Source: Malachius bipustulatus (taxonomy: Eukaryota; Arthropoda; Insecta; Coleoptera; Melyridae). Taken from it: 64,000 nt of DNA. The stretch's first letter is position 1. Every line of letters starts with the position of its first letter. A program made the position numbers and the translations under genes. Positions 43,961 to 52,971 of the stretch are shown piece after piece. The notes beneath the pieces were generated by a model. The model saw nothing but the letters and a program-made list of their open reading frames with translations. It made no database searches and was not told where the DNA came from. Where the stretch lies: positions 4,322,437-4,386,436 of the forward strand of contig OU342636.1 of the NCBI GenBank assembly GCA_910589415.1, given 5' to 3'.

Positions 43961-44342
43961 AAGTATATTATGTTTAGTTTGTTCAGGTTATATGAGTAGG
44001 TATATATGTATTTTTGTTTTTCTTTTTGAGAAATATATTAAAAATTAATTAATAAAGTTAATATTTTCCACAAATTAGTGCGTCGTTTTCACATTTTTAT
44101 ATCAAAAACCGATAAATTTCAACTTTTGTACCAAAGAGCGATAAATCCAATCTTCTTTTTTTTTGAGGTTAGGAATTGAAATTTCGTATTAGCATCTGGC
44201 GACCCATTTCCTAATATTCAAATGCAACCATATTCATATCGAAATCATAGCTTAATATCCAATTTTTCGCACAACACGTTTTTCCTGATTTCCCACAAAT
44301 TTACATTTTTGGATTTATCGGCTTTTGCACGCGAGCTCCCCA

Positions 44343-45110
44343 TTTGGGTTAGACATTAACTGTTTTTTCAAAAAAAAAAATCAGTTTTCACACAGTTTTC
44401 TGCTGCACCATTAGATTCTGGATTATAAGGAGGAGAAAACATTTGATCAATTCCATTAAATTTCAAGAATTTAGCAAATTATTCCGAAAAAATTGTGGGG
44501 CATTATCACTGACTTTATCTGACATTCTTTGGCAACCCCAAATGAGAAAATATGTCCTTCAAAATCATTATGGTTTTAATTGAAGTAGTTGAGTTGAGTT
44601 GACTACTTTGACCTCCAGCCATTTACTGAATTCATCAACTAAAATAAAAATATATTTTCCGCGGAAAGGCCCCAAGTAATCTATATGAACTCTAACCCAC
44701 GGTCCTTCAGGAACAGGCCATGGGGCCAATCTTGCTTTGGGAGGATCAGCACGTAATTGCTGGCATACCCCGCAGCTTTTTGAAATGTCCTCAATTTCTT
44801 TATTTAATGTGGGCCACCATACGTATGCCCTAGCAAATTCTTTCATCTTTACAATTCCCAAATGTGTCGTGTGGTTTCTCTCAGAACTTTTGATTTTAAT
44901 TTTTCAGGGATGACTACCCTATGACCCCACATCAGAACTCCCTCCTCAACGTGAAGTTCAAACCTCTTTTTATAAAAATTTTTATACTCTTCCGTTAATT
45001 TACTAGGCCAGCCTTTCAAGGAATAATCAATTACATCAGACAGTAAACGATCAGTCCATTGCTTCCTTAACATCATCTACGTTAATTGCGGGAAAAATTT
45101 TATTTTCACA
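44343..45110 (-). pseudogene. Gypsy integrase, zinc and catalytic core
   Basis: Minus-strand segments give the zinc-binding region (ARAYVWWPTLNKEIEDI, CGVCQQL), the first core Asp (HIDYLGPFRGKYIFILVDEF) and, nearer 44343, MFSPPYNPESNGAAEN, the PYNPESNG motif with the catalytic Glu position nearby. Frameshifts near 44580 and 44850. Confidence 0.8.
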
Positions 45111-45480
45111 AAAATAATTCAAGTACCCATACTCTAATCCAACCTCTTCTGTTGAATTACCTTTTATTGGTAAACGAGATAACGCGTCTGCCTTATTACT
45201 TTTAGATCTCACAAATTTAATATCAAAATTATATCCCGAAAGAAACAGGGCATATCATTGTAACCGATTAGCCATCATTATCGGAATTCCTTTCTTAGGA
45301 CCAAAAATTGAATTTTCAAATAAATATTGATGAAAAGCTTTCACCCCAAAAACTATGGCCAAGGCCTCCCTATCTAATTGTGAGTATGCCTGCTCGCTCT
45401 TATTTAACGTTCGCGATGCATATGCAATAACTCTGTCACTACCATCAGGATAAGTATGGCTCAGAATCGCACCCACCAAC
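45111..45480 (-). pseudogene. Gypsy RNase H domain
   Basis: VGAILSHTYPDGSDRVIAYA, SRTLNKSEQAYSQLDREALA and VFGVKAFHQYLF match Gypsy RNase H. Damaged downstream, and separated from RT by a foreign 0.7-kb piece. Confidence 0.8.
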
Positions 45481-46217
45481 TACGGGCATCAACTTGAAGC
45501 ACGCCAATGATTTGGACACTGATATTGTACCTATAGACTAAGAGTGAATTATAGTGAAGTGGGGGTGAAACTAAGAAAAGGACCACCACGAAGCTGGATG
45601 GTGTAAGGGAAGTGCGAATTTCCACTATTGTGAAGGGAGTCGGGTACTAGCGGTGCTCGACGAAGGTGTGTAGACCCTTTCCTGCAAGATAGGCAGATCG
45701 GTGTCTCCTGCGTGTATCTGTTGTGGTGTTAATGTCCGGTCAACTTAAAAAGGTTGCCGGAATAAATTTACAGAAGTGTTAATTTTGATAATAATTAATA
45801 AGTGTACCAAGCAGTATAATTAGGTATACTTCGTGCCTAATCTACAGTAGTCATCGTTCAGTTTAATGAATTAGACAGCAGCGTATTCTTCAGTTTAACA
45901 ATTAATAATTACCAAACAGCGAGTACTCATCAGTTCGAGGAATATCACTTTTAATAATTAAAGTAAAAGTGGCAGTCAAAACTTCAAGAGCCCCAACCCT
46001 GGATGGTACCGTGAGTGTTTAACCATATTGAGTTTTATTGATTTCATGCTAGAATTTAAGTTGTAATTTGTTGGTGACAAATTTGTAATTGTGTTCTCTT
46101 TATGTCATAATATAATATTATAGTGAAGTATTATTAATTAACTCTTCCCTTAATTGATGCAAAGTAATCCTCAAAAGAACCTCCCTGAGAATTAATCAAA
46201 AAGAAAAACAAATGTAG
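45481..46217. other. Unidentified insertion between RT and RNase H
   Basis: Continuous Gypsy pol (S-T-P-F-G / V-G-A-I-L-S-H) is interrupted here by about 0.74 kb without coding capacity. The interior is AT-rich with one GC-richer block (45590-45720). I see no clear terminal repeats; a solo LTR or nonautonomous element is possible. Confidence 0.5.
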
Positions 46218-46953
46218 GTGTCCCCAAAAAGGGGTGCTACAAACTGTTAAATTTAATTTCAGATCTGGATCAAAATGAACAAGGAAGCTATCTGAGATTA
46301 AAACTTCTTTGATTTTCTTCAGAGCGTCTTCACACATACTATTCCAGTTCCATGGAACATCCTTTTTTATTAAATTATATAAGGGTTGTAAGATGCGAGG
46401 AGCGTTAGGTATAAATTTATGGTAGTAGTTTACCATACCTAGAAAGGACATCAGCTGTGAACGGTCTTGAGGAACAGGAGCATACTTTTTCTCTACTTTT
46501 GTGCAACCCGTCCTTATTTATCTCATATCCTAAATAACTTATTGAATTTTGGAACAGTCGTAATTTTTCTTTCTTTATTGTTAATTCATGCTTTTGTAAC
46601 CTATCGAAAACAATTTCTAAAGATTTCAAATGTTCCTCAAACGTTCTTCCCGTCACCAGTATATCATCTAACAAACAAACTACCCCGGGAATACCTTGTA
46701 ATAATTTATCCATCAACCCTTGAAACAAGGCAGGGCTAGAAGATACCCCAAAAGGCAACCTATTGTACCTAAATAATCCCTTATGAGTAGATATCGTGGT
46801 CAAATCCGCGGAAGTCTCATCTAACAATACCTGCTGAAAAGCTTGAGTTAAATCTATCTTGCTAAATTGAAGACCCCCCTGTAATTTTGCAAATAAATCG
46901 TCAATTCGTGGCAAAGGATACTTATTCACCTCGAGGCAGGGGTTTAACGTCAC
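46218..46953 (-). pseudogene. Gypsy reverse transcriptase
   Basis: RT motifs: LPRIDDLFAKLQGG, FSKIDLTQAFQQV, RLPFGVSSSPALFQ, VCLLDDILVTG (catalytic Asp pair) and SYLGYEINKDGLH. A frameshift near 46440-46460 leads to the connection region (MVNYYHKFIPNAP, PWNWNSMCEDALKKIK). Confidence 0.85.
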
Positions 46954-47435
46954 TTTATAGTCACCCCGTCGTTTTTCAAAACAGGCACGATTGGTGTCCC
47001 AAAATTACTGTATTCTACTGATGTCAAAATCTTTTCCGCTAATAACCTATCTAACTCTTTCTCCACCTTTTCTCTAAGGGCAAAAGGTAATTTCCTAGGC
47101 CTGAAAAATTTCGGGGTGGCGCCCTCCTTCAGTCTCAACTGAAATGTTCCCCCATTAAAAGTTCCCAATTTGTCTTTTCTAATCAAATTATCTATAATAA
47201 CATTTTTATTACTTGAGTTTATATAATTGAATTTACCAATACACTCAGCTAATCCTAAATTGAACTTTAAAAGAAAATTCCGTCCCAATAGACCTGGTCC
47301 CCCTTTTTCTACCACGAAAAATCTAATGTCTCTAACTTTATTACCATTATATTTTACTGTTAGATCCAATTCACATAAGACTGATTCTCTCGATCCACAA
47401 TCAACTTCCATACGAAACAATTTGCCTTTTATCAC
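46950..47435 (-). pseudogene. Gypsy protease and start of RT
   Basis: MEVDCGSRESVL sits where the D-S/T-G protease site belongs; Cys replaces Ser or Thr, so it is probably inactive. LLGRNFLLKFNL is the flap/ILG equivalent. It continues into the RT palm approach (KFFRPRKLPFALREKVEKEL, NFGTPIVPVLK) and then frameshifts. Confidence 0.8.
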
Positions 47436-47437
47436 AA

Positions 47438-48235
47438 CTAAAATAAAATTGGCTCTAAATTATTCTTGACCGTGATAAAACGATAATTATTATCAACTTG
47501 TTTGTCTCCTCCTGAGGTGCAATAATTTACATCAAGGTTATCTTTTAAATTAAATAAAGATAATTCCTGAAAACTATCATTAGGAACCACATCATTATTG
47601 CTAAGACCGACAACTTGCTGATCATTTACATTATTCATCTCACATAAGAAATGGTGTTTGTCATTATTTCTCTGCGCACACTTACGTTTTAGATGGCCTT
47701 TAACGCCACAGAAATCACAACTGTACTCATGATACGGGCACTCCGCTCGTCGGTGGTTCCATCCGCAGCATGGACATCCTCCACCGCCCCTACTCTGTGA
47801 ACTTTGCACTGCTGCTGTAAGTTTCCGCACGACGTTCGGCTCTTCCTGCGGGTCCCCTGGTGCTGGGTGCTGTCCTGGTACGGTCAAACCGGGACGTCCT
47901 ATGTACATCGCCCGATTCCATTTTCACGGCTTGAGGGTACTAATTTCCATATACTTCATACCCTACATTGGCACATTCGGCTGCTACCGCTATCTTTAAA
48001 GCTTCGACTAGATTTAGGTTTGCCCCCTCCGTGAATAACCGATCGCGCATTTTACCCGGTTCTAATCCCATAATAAATTTATAGACTACGAATATTTCGA
48101 TTTCATTGCCGAATTCACAGCTAGCCGCTAGATTTTTCAATCGTGCGGCCCAATTTGGTAACGTCTCTGCTTCGTCGGAGTATTATTATGAATTTCTAAA
48201 ATAACTACAAGATCCTTTTTACTCTGACATTTTCA
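47438..48235 (-). pseudogene. Gypsy Gag with zinc knuckles
   Basis: The capsid-like part (FIMGLEPGKMRDRLFTEGAN) lies at about 47950-48080. The nucleocapsid has CPCCGWNHRRAEC followed by the canonical CDFCGVKGHLKRKC. Frameshifts separate the two parts, and the N-terminus near 48225 is broken by a stop. Confidence 0.75.
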
Positions 48236-48498
48236 ATAAAATTTAGTACAGTACCGTTTTGAGGGCTGGTGAATCCCGTGGCGTGCCATGTTTTTTTTTC
48301 TAAAAAAATCGCTAATATGAATTTTTGAGATTTTACAAGTAAACACTGATCTAGTAGGCCCTGGATTTTGTAGGAATGAGACGTTTTTTGCTCCCAAAAT
48401 ATAGTTTATCAAGCTCTATGATTTAAAAGATTTTTTTTTTTTAAATCGCACCATAAATTAAGATTCTACAGGGTGTTTCAAGAACAAATGGGTCACAC

Positions 48499-48650
48499 TG
48501 TATATTACATACGAGTATTATACAGTTTTGTACCACGAACAATTAAATTGGTACCTGCTTTACCGTCGTTCATTTCTGCCTGCTTCTGTATCTGCCGCGA
48601 CCGAGCGCACATAGATAAGGAGGCAATCGTGATAACACCCATACATTACA
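48499..48650 (-). repeat. 5' LTR of the second Gypsy element
   Basis: 152 bp; on the minus strand TGTAATG...TAATATACA with TG/CA ends. Nearly identical to 40437-40592 (few substitutions, one 4-base indel), so the insertion is not very old. Confidence 0.85.
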
Positions 48651-48795
48651 AATAATAATTAATTTAATTTATTAAACAAGGAAAACAATTACGTAGGTAC
48701 TGATCGACAGGAATATCTTGGCGGTTGTTTTAGGAGTGAGAGGTCCTAGAAATAGAACGAAAACCACCCCACTCTCTAAACAGTTTTGATACATT

Positions 48796-49349
48796 CTAGG
48801 GTGTTCTACAAGCTCTATGACAAACTTTGACAGATGGTAGGTTGCTTGATTTTAAACATATTTTTTTTAATAAACATGGGTCCGATTCGTTTTTGTTTAG
48901 AAGTTACAAGCATTTAAAAAATCGTAATTTTTCAAGTTCAAGGCCCTGTAAAAGGAAAACGGTTCAAGATAGAGAAAAACGGCTTACATGTCCCTATTTT
49001 AACTTTTTATGGACTATCCTATGGTATAGAAACATTTGTACTTTCTTTGATTTTTTTAAATGTGGAGAAATCTCAGATTTTTTCAAATTTTTTATCACCC
49101 TGTATAAACATGTCATCTACATCATTGGATAGTACATGAAAAGTTAAAATAGGGACATGTAAGCCGTTTTTCTCTATCTTGAACCGTTTTCCTTTTACAG
49201 GGCCTTGAACTTGAAAAATTACGATTTTTTAAATGATTGTAACTTCTAAACAAAAACGAATCGGACCCATGTTTATTAAAAAAAATATGTTTAAAATCAA
49301 GCAACCTACCATCTGTCAAAGTTTATCATAGAGCTTGTAGAACACCCTG
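48796..49349. repeat. Foldback element, nearly symmetric
   Basis: The left arm starts TAGGGTGTTCTACAAGCTC (decayed CAGGG) and the right arm ends GAGCTTGTAGAACACCCTG followed by TATA. Arms are about 250 bp and the loop is near 49050-49100. Because the arms are so alike, the same 60-residue peptide can be read from the plus strand at 48827 and from the minus strand at 49319. That is an artefact, not a gene. Confidence 0.85.
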
Positions 49350-49521
49350 TATAATGAATTATGGTGTAATAAACTTTGTAAAATGTATAGATACTTGACA
49401 TTTAAATTTTATTATGAACTGGGAGCTAATTTGTCTGCGTTCAATAAATATGAAAATCTAAAATAAACACGGGAGTTTTAGTTAGAAGTTTGACTGGTTT
49501 CTTATCAAAGTTCATCTAATA

Positions 49522-50076
49522 TTGTTACAAGATGTTAACACTGTTACGCTGTTAAAAACAACGGAAGTAGTGAAATCCTGGACTGCTCATCTAGTAGGTA
49601 CGGTGGAAGAAGTTTACGTAAGTGTGATGAGTCGATGTGGGAATCTATATCTTGGCACTGTGTACCTACCACAGAATTCTTCTAGGGAGGCATATTTGGG
49701 GCACATCAATAGTTTGGAATCAGTTCAAAGAAGAGATCCAGCAGTGCCTTTTCTTGTTGTGGGAGACTACAATCTACCTAACATTACATGGACAACTGAT
49801 CCCGATAGGTCTGCATATTTGCCTTCCTACATTGAAGGTGACATTCCACAGGTGTGTCTTTATGATATAGTGAATCAAACACATGCTATGTTTGACTTAA
49901 TATTTTGCAATAAGTGTGATGCTACAGTAACCGAAACTACTGACCTTACCATAATAGACAAGCATCACCCGCCTTTAGAGATAGACTTTTATAATTTCAT
50001 TGAACTAGTGAACACTGAGGAGTACTATTTAGATTTTAAGAACGCAGAGTATGACATCATTAACGATTTTCGTTAA
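49522..50076 (+). pseudogene. LINE endonuclease fragment
   Basis: An open stretch with LYLGTVYLPQNSSREAYLG, FLVVGDYNLPNITWTTD, FDLIFCNKC and IDKHHPPLEIDF, the C-terminal two thirds of an APE endonuclease. No RT follows. A remnant of a LINE different from its neighbours. Confidence 0.75.
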
Positions 50077-50204
50077 TAAGTTAATACGTTTAGAACAAAA
50101 AACGTTCCTAGTTGAAGATGAATAGATGGAATTTGGATCTACTTGATAGGAAACTGCCTAATTGAGTTTCAAGGGGGTATTCGGTTTTGGTAGCTGTCCA
50201 AAAT

Positions 50205-50460
50205 TTTAGGAAAGCTGTTTTGCGATACATTGCAAATTTCCGAGGGACAGGAAATCTTGTGAAAACACGAAGTGGCAGACCAAAACTAGAGAGAAGGCGG
50301 AAATCGCTCGCAATATTATGCAAAACGATCCTCACACGTCAGTTCGTCATCTAGCCCAGCAAATTGATGTTTCTGTGGGTGCCTGTCATAAGCTACTTAG
50401 GAAAGATGCTCACTTGTATCCTTATCGAGTGACGGTGGTGCAGGAGTTTTGTCCAAACTT
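50205..50460 (+). pseudogene. Mariner/IS630-type transposase N-terminal HTH fragment
   Basis: First frame: NFRGTGNLVKTRSGRPK, the GRPR-like AT-hook/linker. After a one-base shift near 50295 comes a second HTH: ARNIMQNDPHTSVRHLAQQI, VSVGACHKLLRKD, LYPYRVTVVQEF. This pattern is common in insect Tc1/mariner-like transposases with a paired-type DNA-binding domain. The catalytic domain is missing. Confidence 0.7.
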
Positions 50461-50683
50461 CCCATTGCAATAATAATAAGCCCGCGAAGCGCGGCATTAT
50501 CGAATAAAATTTCATCTTCACTGTCGGAGAACATTGTTCATACTGAATTGAGTTTGGAAAGTCAAAGCAGTAAATTGCAACTTCTGTCTCCTCACTATGT
50601 GCATGTCTCCTGTCTTGTCGCTTATATCGTCGCTTACCTCGTCGCTGTGCCTCTAGCCTCGTCGTTCTACTATGTTTTTACCC
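50461..50683. other. Short unassigned spacer
   Basis: Nothing recognised; contains the small hairpin GCCCGCGAAGCGCGGC near 50481. Confidence 0.4.
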
Positions 50684-51835
50684 TTAGAATTGTATCTCTG
50701 CACACTGGGGAAGTCGGCACTCATTTAGTATAAGCGTTGGGAATGGGGTATGATTTTTCTTGGAGAATATTACTAATTTTGTTTTTGTGGTGGAGAATCT
50801 GAATCCTGTGTTCTCGCCACACTCTGCCAGTGAGTTAATGGATTTTTGAAGGAGACAGTGCATCCGTTTATTGTCTGTTCCTCTGCAGTAGATAGCTAGG
50901 TCGTCGGCATATAAAACAGCTCTTACAGGGAGTTTAATCATGGAGGTTATGTCATTAATAGCAATCAAGAATAAGGCGACACTCAGCACAGATCCCTGGG
51001 GAAGTCCATTTTGGGTGGTGTATGTTTTGGATAGGGAGCCATTAGCTCTAACTTGGAAGCTTCGATTTGACAAAAAATTTCTGATGAATTCAAACATGTT
51101 GCTCCCTATGTTCCACCTAGAGAGCGTCTGAAGGAGTTTGTGCCTCCAGGTGGTGTCGTAGGCTTTTTCAATATCAAAAAATACCACAGCCACCTTCCGG
51201 TTGGTTACGAAGGCATCCAGGATTTCTGTTTGCAGATTAACTAGGTTGTCGTTGGTTGATCTGTTAGTTCTGAAGCCGCTTTGGTTTGGCGTTAGCAGTT
51301 GGTTTTCTTCTAAGAACCACTTCAGTCTGTGGTTTACTATTTTTTCTAGGAGCTTACAGAGCGCGCAGGTGAGAGAGATACGTCGGTAGCTCGAGGGTTC
51401 CGTTTTGGTTTTATTTGGTTTAAGGATGGGCATGATTATTGATTTCCGCCAAGAGTCAGGAAAGGATTGTTTATTCCATATATCGTTGTAGATGTTGAGC
51501 AGGACTTGAAGAAATTTGGTTGACAGGTTTCGCAGGAATTTATATCGGATCTTGTCAGGGCCTGGGGCTGAATTTCCAGTCTCGGATAATGGCGTGGTTA
51601 GTTCTTCCATATTGATGGGCAAGTTTATAGGGTGTTTATCTTGTGGGTCGGTATTTAGAGCGATGTTCTCAACTTTATTCTTCTTCTGCAGGAATTTTTG
51701 AGTATAGAATTGGTCACTGGAATTTTCTGAAAATGTGTGGCCTAGTATGTCTGATATTTCGTTTTTTGCCGTTATCAACTGATTTGTGGGGGTTTCTTAG
51801 GGCTGGGATATGGAAGCAAGTGGGTACACCTTTTA
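50684..51835 (-). pseudogene. I-clade LINE reverse transcriptase, 3'-truncated
   Basis: Minus-strand RT: GNSAPGPDKIRYKFL, PSSYRRISLTCALCKLLEKI, SGFRTNRSTNDNL, VVFFDIEKAYDTTWRHKLL, GLPQGSVLSVALFLIAINDI and VLYADDLAIYC. It ends abruptly at 50700, before the thumb and any RNase H. A frameshift near 51790 separates it from the endonuclease. The sequence type (DIEKAYD, SVLSVALF) is that of I-clade LINEs. Confidence 0.85.
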
Positions 51836-51836
51836 T

Positions 51837-52931
51837 TTATTTGATTTTTCTCCAGGTCTCTGTGACTTGTGTAGAGCTTGACATTGATGAGACATATTCT
51901 TGCCATGACGTTTTCTTGCTGTTTTTAACTATGCGTCTTGCTGTAGCTCTAAGTTTCTTGAATGTTATCAGATTTTCGACAGTTTTATCCTTTTTATACT
52001 GGTTGAACGCGGTCTTGTAGTTGCGGATAGCTGTTTTGCAGTGTTTGTTCCACCAGGGGACTGTTCTAGGACTTGAGATGGTCTTTTTCATGCCGATGGT
52101 GCTCTTGGCCGCTTCTGTGAGGCCGATGGTGAAGTTGGATACCGTTTCGTGGATGTTGCTGGTTATCGTGAAGGATTCCAGTTGATTATCCACGCAGTCT
52201 TGGAATAAGGACCAGTTGGTATATTTGTGATTCCATTTTTCATTTGACATAAGGTCATGGGTTTGTTCTGGGTTATTTGTGTTTGATTGAGAGATCTTAA
52301 TAGGGAAGTGGTTGCTATCATATGTGTGGTCTAGTACTTCCCAAGTATAGTTTGGAGCATTGCGCGCATCGCAGAAACTTAGGTCTATTGCTGAGAACGT
52401 GCCGGAGGCGGGGATGAGATGGGTGGGTTGGCCATTGTTTAAGATTACTAGGTCAGTTTTCGTTATCAAGTTTTCAATTGCTTTTCCACGGCTACTTATT
52501 GTTTTGGAACCCCAGATGTTGTGGTGCGCGTTGAAATCTCCCACTATTAGGTAAGGTTGTGGTATTAGGGCTAGAACTTTTTTAAATTCGTTGGGATCGA
52601 AGTCGAGATCAGGGGGTAGGTATACGTTGCAGATGTTGACTTTATTTGGGCACCATACTGAGACAGCTACCACATCCAACGGCGTTTTCAGAGGGATTAC
52701 TTCGCTATGGTATTCGTTTTTCACTGAGATTGACACTCCTCCACTAGCAATTTTGTGCGTGTGTCTGTTTTTAACGTATGTTGTGTAGTTTTGGATATTG
52801 GGGCAGGTTTGGTCTTTAAGGTTTGTTTCTTGGAGGCAGACAACTGTAGGGTTTTCGTCTGAAACTAAGAGCTTAAAGTAATCGATCCGGCTATAAAAGC
52901 CGTCGCAGTTCCAATGAATAACCGAGAACAT
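51837..52931 (-). CDS. I-clade LINE ORF2 start: APE endonuclease
   Basis: ATG 52931 begins FSVIHWNCDGFYSRIDYF, with VVCLQETNLKDQ, LIVGDFNAHHNIWGSK, GTFSAIDLSF and YDSNHFPIKI carrying the Asn, Glu, Asp-Asn-His and SNH residues. The linker (VPWWNKHCKTAIRNYK) runs to TAA 51839-51837, where a frameshift breaks the connection to RT. The domain itself is intact for 364 codons. Confidence 0.85.
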   Translation of the reverse strand: MFSVIHWNCDGFYSRIDYFKLLVSDENPTVVCLQETNLKDQTCPNIQNYTTYVKNRHTHKIASGGVSISVKNEYHSEVIPLKTPLDVVAVSVWCPNKVNICNVYLPPDLDFDPNEFKKVLALIPQPYLIVGDFNAHHNIWGSKTISSRGKAIENLITKTDLVILNNGQPTHLIPASGTFSAIDLSFCDARNAPNYTWEVLDHTYDSNHFPIKISQSNTNNPEQTHDLMSNEKWNHKYTNWSLFQDCVDNQLESFTITSNIHETVSNFTIGLTEAAKSTIGMKKTISSPRTVPWWNKHCKTAIRNYKTAFNQYKKDKTVENLITFKKLRATARRIVKNSKKTSWQEYVSSMSSSTQVTETWRKIK

Positions 52932-52971
52932 TTTTTGTGTGATGGTTTATATTGTGGGGGGTTTTGGGGAT

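Larger units (their letters stand above)
41525..44342 (+). mobile_element. Complete TIR DNA transposon encoding a DUF7869-type protein
   Basis: A 2,818-bp element with 31-bp terminal inverted repeats (41525-41555 and 44312-44342, 28 of 31 matching; core GAGCTCG(G/C)GTGCAAAA then CCGATAAATCCA) and a 6-bp duplication CATTTG. CGATAAAT motifs recur inside both ends (41693-41703, about 41720, about 44110, 44139-44149). The sole gene is a spliced DDE-like protein. It sits in the integrase gene of a Gypsy element, which proves it is mobile. Autonomous by design, and inactivated by one in-frame TGA at most. I know no firmly named superfamily for it. Confidence 0.85.
40437..48650 (-). mobile_element. 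Ty3/Gypsy LTR retrotransposon with nested insertions
   Basis: Both LTRs are present (40437-40592 and 48499-48650), flanked by the 4-bp duplication AATA (40433-40436 and 48651-48654). On the minus strand the order is LTR, gag, protease, RT, RNase H, integrase, polypurine tract, LTR. Three insertions break it: a tRNA-SINE (40700-40963), a DUF7869 DNA transposon (41525-44342) and an unidentified 0.7-kb piece (45481-46217). Without them it is about 4.4 kb. Many frameshifts; dead. About 48290-48498 holds more foreign DNA, including a CAGGGTGTTTC end, which would explain why no PBS is seen. Confidence 0.85.

Noticed and set aside
46134..46217. Extension of the Gypsy RT frame (GGSFEDYFASIKGRV)
   Set aside because: The frame runs by chance into the unidentified insertion; the true RNase H continuation is at 45480.
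48827..49319. The same 60-residue peptide readable on both strands
   Set aside because: A consequence of the palindromic foldback at 48796-49349, not a gene.
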